From the NCBI GenBank assembly GCA_964632395.1, contig CAZWES010000022.1, positions 1-20,406 on the forward strand: DNA of 20,406 bases. Direction: 5' to 3'. This stretch comes from CAZWES01 sp964632395 (GTDB taxonomy: Bacteria > Patescibacteriota > Gracilibacteria > Peribacterales > Peribacteraceae). The translations under genes and the position numbers were made by a program. This document shows, in pieces, positions 13,781 to 20,406 of this stretch (its first letter is position 1; each line of letters starts with the position of its first letter). The notes below the pieces were generated by a model. That model did not search any database and had not been told where the DNA came from. It was given only the letters and a program-made list of their open reading frames with translations.

Positions 13781-14072
13781 TTTGATCAATGTTTACGAAA
13801 AAGTGCTTCGTGAACAAGGGATCCGTGTGGATCAGATCGTTCTTTTCGGATCGTACGCAAAAGGCGATGCGAATGAGTGGAGTGATATTGATATTGCAGT
13901 TATCTCTCCCGATTTTGGAGACGATTATTGTGCTGATCGCGTTCGTCTAATGAAGCTCGCTCGCAAAGCTTCCAATATTATCGAACCGCATCCATTGCAT
14001 CCTGATGATTTGAATGACAGGTGGAGTACGCTTTCTGCAGAAATACGCAGTCATGGTGTTCAGGTCTCGTGA
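13740..14072 (+). CDS. MNT-type minimal nucleotidyltransferase (antitoxin partner of HEPN)
   Basis: 110 residues. The nucleotidyltransferase signature is intact: LFGSYAKGDANEWSDIDIAV, with GS and the DxD metal-binding aspartates. In characterised HEPN-MNT pairs the MNT protein neutralises the HEPN toxin, in some cases by adding AMP to it. The C-terminal part (IIEPHPLHPDDLNDRWSTLSAEI) also fits the family. The gene overlaps the HEPN frame by 41 nt and has no Shine-Dalgarno sequence, so translation is probably coupled. Confidence 0.85.
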   Translation: MFRKKPPIDRRIRDLINVYEKVLREQGIRVDQIVLFGSYAKGDANEWSDIDIAVISPDFGDDYCADRVRLMKLARKASNIIEPHPLHPDDLNDRWSTLSAEIRSHGVQVS

Positions 14073-14083
14073 AAAGTATACGA

Positions 14084-14155
14084 GCGTACACCTTCCCCAT
14101 TTTCGCAATATCATTTGCTTTCATCATTTTTGATGACAGGTACTATGGTGTACGC
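14084..14155. repeat. Nested inverted repeat between MNT and recA
   Basis: Outer perfect pair GCGTACACC (14084-14092) and GGTGTACGC (14147-14155). Inside is a 6-bp hairpin TCATCA-TTTT-TGATGA (14121-14136). It starts 11 nt after the MNT stop. It may be a terminator without a U-run, a protein-binding palindrome or a small MITE-like relic. Confidence 0.55.
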
Positions 14156-14277
14156 CCGTTCACTTAATTTTTGATCAACCGCCCATTACTCTCCAGGAAC
14201 CTGAGCTCTTGAGCAACGGATCAAGATGAGTGGCCGGGCCAAAATACGACTTCCTCATTTTTTACCAATCAACTACT

Positions 14278-15369
14278 ATGGCAACAACACGTTCCAAATC
14301 ACCAACCATGGATTCGACAAGCTCACCACGAGTGCAAAAAAAGGCTCAAATCAGGAAATCATCCACCACGGCCACATCATCCGGCTCCACAGACTCCGTG
14401 CAAAATGCGCTTGCCGAGATAGAAAAGCAGTACGGCAAAGGTGCAATTATGAAGATGGGAGATGTTCAGGCGATTGAGATTGAGCGCTTCCCCTCAGGAT
14501 CACTCTCGCTTGATCTTGCTCTAGGCGGTGGAGTTCCAAAGGGAAGAATCATAGAAATCTACGGACCGGAATCATCCGGCAAAACTACTTTAGCTCTCCA
14601 TATGGTTTCTGAATTACAGAAGAAGGGAGGTCAGGCCGCCTTCATCGACGCAGAGCATGCACTTGATGTTCAGTATGCAAAAAAGATAGGGGTGGATGTG
14701 GATAACCTGCTTGTATCACAACCGGATGATGGCGAGAGTGCGCTCGAGATCACAGAGACTTTGGTCAGATCAGGTGGAGTTGATTTGATCGTCGTTGACT
14801 CCGTTGCAGCACTCACTCCGCGTGCGGAGATCGAAGGAATGATGGGGGATGCGCACATGGGGCTTCAGGCCAGATTGATGAGCCAGGCTCTACGCAAGCT
14901 TGCTGCGATAGTGAATAAGACTTCTTGCTCTGTATTATTCATAAACCAGCTTCGCATGAAGATAGGGATTATGTTTGGTAATCCGGAGACGACACCTGGT
15001 GGGAATGCGCTCAAGTTCTATTCGTCAATCCGCCTTGATATTCGCAGAATCGAGAAGATTACAGAGAAGAATGATACAGGGCAGGAAATCGTCGGGAACC
15101 GCGTTAGAGTGAAAGTTGTGAAGAACAAGGTCGCCCCTCCATTTAGGCAAGCCGAGTTTGATGTCATCTACAATCGTGGCATCAGCAAAGAAGGAGATCT
15201 GCTTGATCTTGGAGTCAAACACGGCATTTTGACCAAGTCCGGCGCTTTCTTCAGTTACGAGGGGAATAAGTTGGGGCAGGGCAGAGAGCAGGCGAAAGTC
15301 TTCCTTGCGGAGCATAAGGATATTTATAAGGTGTTGGAGAAGGAGGTGAAGGAGAAGGCGACAACGTGA
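14278..15369 (+). CDS. recA: Recombinase RecA
   Basis: 363 residues from ATG 14278. RecA forms filaments on single-stranded DNA and drives strand exchange and SOS signalling. Walker A is GPESSGKTT (96-104), and the Walker B region is VDLIVVDSVAALTPRAEIEG. The DNA-binding loop regions (MGLQARLMSQALRKLA; LRMKIGIMFGNPETTPGGNALKF) are intact. Unusual is a Ser/Thr/Lys-rich N-terminal extension of about 38 residues before the normal start (VQNALAEIEKQYGKGAIMKMGD). The C-terminus is a short Lys/Glu tail and not a long acidic one. A frame from GTG 14230 exists, but the added residues are not RecA-like. I saw no obvious LexA box upstream. dnaB follows after 43 nt. Confidence 0.95.
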   Translation: MATTRSKSPTMDSTSSPRVQKKAQIRKSSTTATSSGSTDSVQNALAEIEKQYGKGAIMKMGDVQAIEIERFPSGSLSLDLALGGGVPKGRIIEIYGPESSGKTTLALHMVSELQKKGGQAAFIDAEHALDVQYAKKIGVDVDNLLVSQPDDGESALEITETLVRSGGVDLIVVDSVAALTPRAEIEGMMGDAHMGLQARLMSQALRKLAAIVNKTSCSVLFINQLRMKIGIMFGNPETTPGGNALKFYSSIRLDIRRIEKITEKNDTGQEIVGNRVRVKVVKNKVAPPFRQAEFDVIYNRGISKEGDLLDLGVKHGILTKSGAFFSYEGNKLGQGREQAKVFLAEHKDIYKVLEKEVKEKATT

Positions 15370-15401
15370 TGTTGTATCAGTTACAGAACCCTGATAACAT
15401 C
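15368..15401. terminator. Hairpin between recA and dnaB
   Basis: GATGTTGTATCAG (15368-15380) pairs with CTGATAACATC (15391-15401) around a 10-nt loop, with a two-base bulge. It begins in the recA stop codon. There is no U-tract, so it may be an attenuator or mRNA-end structure rather than a standard terminator. A possible dnaB promoter (TTGTAT 15372-15377, 17 nt, TAACAT 15395-15400) overlaps it and would end 12 nt before the dnaB ATG. Confidence 0.45.
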
Positions 15402-15412
15402 GCCTGCCCACC

Positions 15413-16765
15413 ATGGCGACTACAGAGATGAAAACACCGCCACACTCAACAGAAGTGGAACAGAGCGTCCTTGGCGCTCTGCTCATTGATGGGGAAGCGA
15501 TCATCCGTGTTGCAGATTTCCTTTTGGCTGAGGATTTCTACGACCCGGCACACAGGGAGGTTTATACCGCGATGGTGGATCTATTCCATAAGCACCAACC
15601 GATAGACCTTTTGACTGTGACCACGGCGTTGCAGGATTCTGAAAAGATCAACGCAGCAGGCGGGAGTGCATATCTTGCAGAATTGACCACGGTTGTTCCG
15701 ACATCCTCAAACGTCATCCAGTATGCACAGATAGTTAAGAAAAAATCGACACTCAGAAAGATGATCCGCGCGGGTCAGGCTGTCACAGCTTTAGGATACG
15801 ATGAAGATGCGCCCGTTGAGGAACTCCTGGAAAAAGCTGAGAAGGAACTCTTTCACATCACGCAGACATTCCTCAAGGATGCGTTCATGCACATCAAAGA
15901 CATTCTGGATGCGCGTTACGAGCGGTTTGCAGAGATGCATGAATCCGAGGAGGGTGATCAGTTCAAGGGAGTGCCTACGGGCCTTCGCGCGCTGGATACA
16001 CGACTTTCAGGTCTGCAACCTTCCGACCTTGTGGTTATTGCCGCTCGTCCCGGAATGGGAAAAACATCATTGCTTCTCAACATTGCGCAGAACGCATCTA
16101 TCCGCTCAGGCAAGACAGTTGGAATCTTTTCGTTGGAGATGAGTAAGGAGCAGATGGTGGATCGTCTGTTTGCCGCGATGCTTGGTGTGGATAGCTGGAA
16201 GCTTCAGCGTGGGAAAATGGAGGATAGCGATTTCCAGCGGATGGGGCCGATTATGGATGAGCTTAACAAGGCAAATATTTTTATTGATGACACAGTTTCC
16301 TCATCCATGCCCGAGCTGCGTGCCAAGGCACGTCGTCTGCAAATGGAGCATGGGCTCGACCTCATCATAGTCGATTACCTTCAACTAATGAGCACAGGGA
16401 ATAAGTCTTATGCCGGGAACCGCGTGCAGGAAATTTCGGAAATCTCACGCTCGCTCAAGCAGCTCGGGCGTGAGTTACATCTCCCCATCCTTGCCGCATC
16501 GCAGCTCTCGCGTGCCGTGGAAAACCGGCCCGGAAACATTCCGCAACTCTCGGATCTGCGTGAATCCGGATCAATTGAGCAGGATGCGGATGTAGTTTTG
16601 ATGATGTACCGCGAAGATATGTACGAGGAAGATTCCGACCGTCCTGGGATGACAGATGTTTATATCCGCAAGCACAGGAATGGACCGACAGGGAGGGTAG
16701 AGCTGATGTTCAAAAAAGAGCAAATGAAGTTCTTTGATGTGGATAAGGTGCATGCGCAGGTTTAG
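15413..16765 (+). CDS. dnaB: Replicative DNA helicase DnaB
   Basis: 450 residues, the normal family length. DnaB is the hexameric helicase that unwinds DNA at the fork, 5' to 3', and recruits primase. The N-terminal DnaB domain is at about 12-115 (PPHSTEVEQSVLGALLIDGEAI). The RecA-like motor follows from about 185: Walker A ARPGMGKTS at 211-219, the SLEMS motif at 240-244, Walker B LIIVDYLQL at 317-325, sensor-like AASQLSRAVE and DLRESGSIEQDADVV. No intein is inserted at the usual Walker A or later sites. There is no Shine-Dalgarno sequence before the ATG. mraY starts 21 nt downstream. Confidence 0.95.
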   Translation: MATTEMKTPPHSTEVEQSVLGALLIDGEAIIRVADFLLAEDFYDPAHREVYTAMVDLFHKHQPIDLLTVTTALQDSEKINAAGGSAYLAELTTVVPTSSNVIQYAQIVKKKSTLRKMIRAGQAVTALGYDEDAPVEELLEKAEKELFHITQTFLKDAFMHIKDILDARYERFAEMHESEEGDQFKGVPTGLRALDTRLSGLQPSDLVVIAARPGMGKTSLLLNIAQNASIRSGKTVGIFSLEMSKEQMVDRLFAAMLGVDSWKLQRGKMEDSDFQRMGPIMDELNKANIFIDDTVSSSMPELRAKARRLQMEHGLDLIIVDYLQLMSTGNKSYAGNRVQEISEISRSLKQLGRELHLPILAASQLSRAVENRPGNIPQLSDLRESGSIEQDADVVLMMYREDMYEEDSDRPGMTDVYIRKHRNGPTGRVELMFKKEQMKFFDVDKVHAQV

Positions 16766-16769
16766 GAAG

Positions 16770-16778
16770 TGCTATACT
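16770..16778 (+). promoter_or_regulatory. Extended -10 of mraY
   Basis: TGC TATACT (TATACT at 16773-16778), just after the dnaB stop. The ATG at 16787 follows after 8 nt, so a transcript starting here would be nearly leaderless. No -35 box is needed for this promoter class. Confidence 0.65.
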
Positions 16779-16786
16779 CCCGTCCC

Positions 16787-17857
16787 ATGCTGCCCGCAGA
16801 TACGTTCATCCCATCGAGGCCGGAGATTTCACTCGGTGCAATTCTCATCTATTCACTACTCACGTTCTTAGTCGGAATAGTTGCCACTCCGTGGTTCGTT
16901 TCATTCCTCAAAAAAAACCGGATAGGGAAACAGCTAAGGGTAGAGGCAATGGATGGGCGTGATGCAACAATCTTCAGGCACTACCACAAAAAGAAGTCCG
17001 GAACTCCGACTATGGGCGGTCTTTTAATTTGGGGCTCCATTCTCTTCACAGTCGCGCTCTCTCGTTTGCTCTCATACACCGGACTTGTTGATCATTCACT
17101 CCTGCAGAGAGGACAGGTTTATCTGCCGCTTTTTGCACTTGTCTCATTGGGGATTCTTGGGGTCGTTGATGATTACTGGAACATCTGTGGGATCGGTAAG
17201 AAAAAAGGCGGGATAGATGTTCTGCCCAAAATTACATTTCTGATTGTGACGAGCTTAATCGGTGCTCTATGGTTCCACCTGCGTTTGCAGTACGACACAA
17301 TTCATATTCCATTCTTCGGAGACTTCTTCGTTGGCTTCTGGTACGTGCCATTTTTCATGTTTGTATTTGTGAGCATGGTCAATGCGGTCAACTTTACAGA
17401 TGGTTTGGATGGGCTTGCGGGAGGTCTGCTCGTGATCGCTTTTCTTTCGCTTGCCGTTCTTGCGTGGTTTTCTGAGCTATACGTTCTCTCGGGCTTCTGT
17501 GCGATCACCGTGGCCGCCATTGCAGCGTTCTTATGGCATAACGTTCCTCCAGCCATGTTCTTTATGGGGGATACAGGTGCTCTTGCGCTCGGTGGCACTC
17601 TTGCCGTAATTGCTATGATGATTGATCAGGTGCTTGTGCTACCATTAATTGGCGCTGTGTTCGTTCTTGAAGCCTTTTCCGTCGTTATTCAGCTCACAAG
17701 CAAGAAGCTCCGTAACGGCAAAAAAATCTTCCGCGCAGCCCCCATCCACCATCATTTTGAGGCTCTTGAGTGGGGCGAGAGCAAGGTTACGATGAGGCTT
17801 TGGATTATCGGGGCATTCTGTGCGTTTTTGGGAGTGATTGTGGGAGTTGTGGGATAG
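16787..17857 (+). CDS. mraY: Phospho-N-acetylmuramoyl-pentapeptide transferase MraY
   Basis: 356 residues with about ten membrane spans. MraY transfers phospho-MurNAc-pentapeptide to undecaprenyl phosphate to make lipid I, the first membrane step of peptidoglycan synthesis. Signature motifs are present: KKKSGTPTMGG (68-78), LGVVDDYWN with the catalytic Asp pair (128-129), NFTDGLDGLAGG (202-213), FFMGDTGALALGG (258-270) and APIHHHFE (318-325). The start at ATG 16787 is supported by the extended -10 box 8 nt upstream; a GTG at 16769 would start before that promoter. It stands apart from any mur/fts cluster, next to dnaB. Confidence 0.95.
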   Translation: MLPADTFIPSRPEISLGAILIYSLLTFLVGIVATPWFVSFLKKNRIGKQLRVEAMDGRDATIFRHYHKKKSGTPTMGGLLIWGSILFTVALSRLLSYTGLVDHSLLQRGQVYLPLFALVSLGILGVVDDYWNICGIGKKKGGIDVLPKITFLIVTSLIGALWFHLRLQYDTIHIPFFGDFFVGFWYVPFFMFVFVSMVNAVNFTDGLDGLAGGLLVIAFLSLAVLAWFSELYVLSGFCAITVAAIAAFLWHNVPPAMFFMGDTGALALGGTLAVIAMMIDQVLVLPLIGAVFVLEAFSVVIQLTSKKLRNGKKIFRAAPIHHHFEALEWGESKVTMRLWIIGAFCAFLGVIVGVVG

Positions 17858-17861
17858 AATT

Positions 17862-18215
17862 ATGGAGATGGGAAGAAAAGTATCCTTTGCAGAGTATATG
17901 GATTGGTGTGTAGATTGTGCATATGATGTGTATTTGGGCTATGCAGATGAGAAAGGCATGCTGACTCCATATGAGCCATTGGCGGAGCTAAGTCACGATG
18001 ATGTTTTAGCATTGCGAGAAATTGCACCTATGTGTTTAACAAAAGAATATTTTGAAGCAGCAGTGGAATACTTGTATCGAACCTCAGCTGAATTTAGACG
18101 AAGATTTCAACGAGTATTTCTTCACGTGAAGAGTAATAATTATGATGGGCAACCTGAAGAGTATCCCCTTCAGTGTCATATCGCTCTCCGTATCCTCGAT
18201 CGAGTGCCGTCGTAA
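17862..18215 (+). CDS. Small conserved-looking protein of unknown function
   Basis: 117 residues from ATG 17862, 4 nt after the mraY stop. Soluble and mostly helical by composition (FAEYMDWCVDCAYDVYLGYADEKGML, LSHDDVLALREIAPMCL, FEAAVEYLYRTSAEFRRRFQRVFLHV), with five cysteines and no signal peptide. I do not recognise a family. ATG 17868 is an alternative start: a TAGAAT at 17855-17860 would place it 7 nt after a -10 box, like other genes here. Codons are more A/T-ending than in mraY. The protein-like composition and the tight junction with mraY support a real gene. Confidence 0.6.
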   Translation: MEMGRKVSFAEYMDWCVDCAYDVYLGYADEKGMLTPYEPLAELSHDDVLALREIAPMCLTKEYFEAAVEYLYRTSAEFRRRFQRVFLHVKSNNYDGQPEEYPLQCHIALRILDRVPS

Positions 18216-18231
18216 TGTATGAAATGAATGT

Positions 18232-18272
18232 GTTGCAAAAAGTTGCAAAACACACCTCGAGGGAGTTAGCAT
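18232..18272 (+). promoter_or_regulatory. Promoter region of gap with GTTGCAAAA repeats
   Basis: GTTGCAAAA occurs in tandem at 18232-18240 and 18242-18250. TTGCAA at 18243-18248, an 18-nt spacer and TAGCAT at 18267-18272 form a plausible promoter ending 9 nt before ATG 18282. The tandem 10-bp repeat over the -35 box may be a regulator site. Confidence 0.45.
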
Positions 18273-18281
18273 TGAGTCACT

Positions 18282-19292
18282 ATGCTAAAAGTTGCAATAA
18301 ACGGCTACGGCCGAATAGGAAGAGTAGTCCACCGCCAGCTACTCAAGAATTATTCGGATAAGGTTGAGGTGGTAGCCACAAATGCCACGAGTGATGCAGC
18401 CATGCGAAAGTACTTACTAAAATACGATACTCTCCATGGTCGTTTTGATGCGGATGTAGAAGTGGATGGAGCGGATCTAAAGGTAAATGGTAAATCAGTC
18501 AGAGTTTTACGGGAGCGCGATCCTGCCAATTTACCCTGGAAAGATTTGGAAGTTGATATTGTTGTGGAGGCAACGGGCAAATTCAGGAGCAAGGAATCAT
18601 GCCAGTCTCACATAGATTCCGGTGCAAAAATTGTTTTGATAACGGCGCCGGCAAAGGATGATACGACAATGATCGTTCGTGGGGTTAATGATGAGGTTCT
18701 GGAGAGCGGACTCCCGATCGTGAGTGCTGCCTCCTGCACAACAAACTGCATCGCACCCGTTATAAAAGTAATTGATGAGATGTATGGAATTGAGCGCGGT
18801 CTCGTCTGCACAACGCATGCATACACGGCATCGCAGAATCTTCTGGATAATTCAACCAAGAGTTCCAAATTGAGGATCTCGCGTGCAGCGGCACTCTCTA
18901 TAATCCCTTCCACAACCGGAGCGGTAAAAGCGTGTGCAAAAGTTTTCCCGCACTTGAAGGGAAAAATGGATGGAATGGCGCTTAGGATTCCACTGCCAGA
19001 TGTTTCTGCTGCCTATCTTGCTCTTGATGTTAAAAAGGAAACGACAACGGAAGAGGTAAACACAGCGCTCAAAAATGCAGCTGATGGGTTATTGAATGGA
19101 CTGCTTGCAGTGGAGGAAGGCCTTCTTGTCTCCTCCGATTACATCTCCGATCCGCACTCGAGTACTGTGGATATGGCGTCAACAGTCGTCATAGATGGGA
19201 AAATGGTGCAGCTTTTGGCTTGGTACGATAACGAGTGGGGATATGGAACGAGGGTGACTGAACTGGTTGATATGATTGGGAAAATGATTTAG
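18282..19292 (+). CDS. gap: Glyceraldehyde-3-phosphate dehydrogenase, type I, GapB-like cofactor site
   Basis: 336 residues, normal length. It interconverts glyceraldehyde-3-phosphate and 1,3-bisphosphoglycerate with NAD(P). The Rossmann start is INGYGRIGR (6-14). Catalytic Cys152 lies in SAASCTTNCIAP and the partner His179 in CTTHAYTASQ. STTGAVK, LRIPLPDVS and WYDNEWGYGTRV are all present. The residue after the second beta strand is N34-A35 (ATNATSD), where strict NAD enzymes have N-D. Loss of this Asp is seen in NADP-preferring, anabolic GAPDHs such as Bacillus GapB (INASYS). With fructose-bisphosphatase as the next gene, a gluconeogenic role is likely; this is inference. Confidence 0.93.
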   Translation: MLKVAINGYGRIGRVVHRQLLKNYSDKVEVVATNATSDAAMRKYLLKYDTLHGRFDADVEVDGADLKVNGKSVRVLRERDPANLPWKDLEVDIVVEATGKFRSKESCQSHIDSGAKIVLITAPAKDDTTMIVRGVNDEVLESGLPIVSAASCTTNCIAPVIKVIDEMYGIERGLVCTTHAYTASQNLLDNSTKSSKLRISRAAALSIIPSTTGAVKACAKVFPHLKGKMDGMALRIPLPDVSAAYLALDVKKETTTEEVNTALKNAADGLLNGLLAVEEGLLVSSDYISDPHSSTVDMASTVVIDGKMVQLLAWYDNEWGYGTRVTELVDMIGKMI

Positions 19293-19301
19293 TTCAGGTA
19301 G

Positions 19302-19417
19302 AAGCTCCAAGTTCCAAGTACCAAGCTCCAAAAAAATCTCAAATTCAAAATTCCAAATTCTCCTTTATATCTTAATTTTTGGAGCTTTTTGGAACTTGGA
19401 GCTTGTATTTTGGAACT
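19302..19417. repeat. Long hairpin repeat, copy C (GCTCCAA/GTTCCAA units)
   Basis: Related to 6329-6438. The left arm AAGCTCCAAGTTCCAA (19302-19317) pairs with 19389-19404, and further AGCTCCAAAAA/TTTTTGGAGCT units lie inside. It begins 10 nt after the gap stop and ends 34 nt before the fbp -10 box, so it could terminate gap and separate the two genes. Confidence 0.8.
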
Positions 19418-19450
19418 TTCCTAATTGCTAGAAATTGAAAGCTGATAGCC

Positions 19451-19456
19451 TATAAT
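19451..19456 (+). promoter_or_regulatory. Consensus -10 of fbp
   Basis: Perfect TATAAT only 6 nt before ATG 19463. TTGCTA at 19425-19430 would give a long 20-nt spacer. A transcription start about 7 nt after the box falls on the start codon, so the mRNA should be leaderless. Confidence 0.65.
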
Positions 19457-19462
19457 GCAACC

Positions 19463-20395
19463 ATGAAATGCCCCACCCCCTCAGTCATCTCACTTAATTA
19501 TCACCTTCGCAAAGCAGGAGCTCCCGATCACCTGCGCCACCTGATCGTGGATATCGCGCGCGCATCAAAGTACATCGTGGAAAAGTTATGGCATGGGACG
19601 ACCGAGAAGGCGGGCTCGAAAAATGTATTTGGAGAGGAACAGGTTAAGCTGGATGTTTTAAGTAACACAATCATCGAGCAGCATCTTTGCGAGAACGATC
19701 TTGTTTGTTGCTATGCCTCGGAAGAGGAGAGTGACATCGTGGAGCTTCATCCGGATGCCCCATACTCCGTCGTCTTCGATCCGCTCGATGGCTCCTCGCT
19801 CGTGGATGCAAACTTTGCAATCGGTACGATTGTTGGGATTTATGAGGGTAAGGAAATCCTCGGGCGGAAGCCACGCGAGATGGTCGCAGCGCTCTATGTT
19901 TTGTATGGGCCTCGGACAACTCTCACATACTCGCTTGGAGGTGGAAAGGGTGTACATCAATTCGTTTTGAATGACATCGGCGAATTTGTTCTTGATAAGG
20001 AGTTTTTAGGAGTGGGGGATGATGCAAAAGTTTACGCTCCGGGCAATATCTCTGCAGCCGCGGAAGTTCCTGCATACATGGATCTGATCACACAGTGGAT
20101 CAAGGAAAAGAAAACGTTGAGGTACTCCGGCTGCATGGTCCCGGACGTCCATCACATTTTCGTAAAAGGTAATGGAGTCTTCTGCAACCTTGGCGGTGCA
20201 AAGTATCCAAATGGGAAATTGAGGTTAGCATTCGAGTGCGGCCCGTTTGCATATTTGATCGAAGAAGCAGGCGGAGCGTCCTCAACCGGGAAGGGAAGTG
20301 TTCTGGATGTCATATTGGAAAAAATCGATCAGCGTGTGCCGATTATTGTGGGGTCGAAGAATGAGGTTGAGAGGGTTGCTAGTGCAGTTGGATAG
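19463..20395 (+). CDS. fbp: Fructose-1,6-bisphosphatase, class I
   Basis: 310 residues, within the class I range. It hydrolyses fructose-1,6-bisphosphate to fructose-6-phosphate, the committed step of gluconeogenesis. The metal-binding signature DPLDGSS is at 106-112, with the upstream acidic cluster SEEES (86-90). The substrate-binding LRYSGCMVPDVHH (219-231) and the C-terminal ECGPFAYLIEEAGG (258-271) are intact. The usual DPLDGSSN reads SSL here, a small deviation. The N-terminus fits the family's helical start. It lies after gap, separated by a hairpin repeat and with its own promoter, so the two are neighbours rather than a simple operon. The stop is 11 nt before the window end. Confidence 0.93.
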   Translation: MKCPTPSVISLNYHLRKAGAPDHLRHLIVDIARASKYIVEKLWHGTTEKAGSKNVFGEEQVKLDVLSNTIIEQHLCENDLVCCYASEEESDIVELHPDAPYSVVFDPLDGSSLVDANFAIGTIVGIYEGKEILGRKPREMVAALYVLYGPRTTLTYSLGGGKGVHQFVLNDIGEFVLDKEFLGVGDDAKVYAPGNISAAAEVPAYMDLITQWIKEKKTLRYSGCMVPDVHHIFVKGNGVFCNLGGAKYPNGKLRLAFECGPFAYLIEEAGGASSTGKGSVLDVILEKIDQRVPIIVGSKNEVERVASAVG

Positions 20396-20406
20396 GCTGG
20401 GGTTGT

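Noticed and set aside
15413..16765. Intein or group I intron in dnaB or recA
   Set aside because: Both proteins run through all motifs at normal length without an insertion.
1..20406. UGA recoded as glycine (Gracilibacteria/Absconditabacteria code)
   Set aside because: Several well-defined genes (antitoxin, lipoprotein, MNT, recA) end with TGA at the expected family end, and no conserved protein needs TGA to be read through.

Overview
The window looks like the chromosome of an uncultured Candidate Phyla Radiation (Patescibacteria) bacterium. Candidatus Peregrinibacteria or a close relative is my best guess, but this is inference: there is no rRNA here to confirm it. The signs are compact bacterial housekeeping genes of modest length, several SLH (S-layer homology) surface proteins, very short spacers, a four-helix-bundle protein set in short AT-rich repeats, and almost no recognisable Shine-Dalgarno sequences. 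TGA ends several genes and Trp is TGG, so the code is standard and not the UGA-glycine code of Gracilibacteria/Absconditabacteria.

Layout. 1-825: C-terminal part of a large SLH surface protein, cut by the window edge and preceded by an extreme poly-G (poly-glycine) tract. 826-1252: a REP-like repeat and a minus-strand tRNA-Gln(CTG). 1253-2357: toxin-antitoxin pair (HTH plus Panacea/DUF4065 antitoxin, RelE/ParE-like toxin). 2346-3296 (minus): EamA transporter. 3403-4143: small DUF378 membrane protein and a cysteine-rich lipoprotein. 4183-5232 (minus): release factor 1. 5233-5675: no protein gene, but a roughly 250-nt element with strong long-range inverted repeats, possibly an unassigned structured RNA. 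5676-6317: small secreted three-SLH protein. 6329-6438: long hairpin repeat. 6496-8259: operon of a divergent Lgt-like protein and two small membrane proteins. 8262-9780: accessory block with a four-helix-bundle element, a truncated SLH-gene 5' end and a DUF3800 gene. 9799-13458: 1219-residue SLH surface protein whose 5' part is duplicated in that block. 13499-14072: HEPN-MNT pair with a shortened HEPN. 14278-16765: recA and dnaB. 16787-18215: mraY and a small unknown gene. 18282-20395: glyceraldehyde-3-phosphate dehydrogenase and class I fructose-1,6-bisphosphatase, separated by a second copy of the long hairpin repeat.

How the parts fit. One group builds the cell envelope: SLH proteins, a lipoprotein with the Lgt-like enzyme, and MraY for peptidoglycan lipid I. 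A second handles DNA replication and repair (recA, dnaB) and translation (prfA, tRNA). The gap-fbp pair points to gluconeogenic sugar-phosphate synthesis; the GAPDH lacks the usual NAD-selecting Asp. Two toxin-antitoxin-type modules, DUF3800 and several repeat families mark the accessory sections.

The most striking genome-wide signal is that in about a dozen genes a sigma70-type -10 box ends only 6-12 nt before the start codon, with no Shine-Dalgarno sequence. This implies leaderless or nearly leaderless mRNAs. Other points for a second look are the inverted-repeat element at 5328-5632, the 118-nt perfect duplication flanking DUF3800, and the dispersed long-hairpin repeats.
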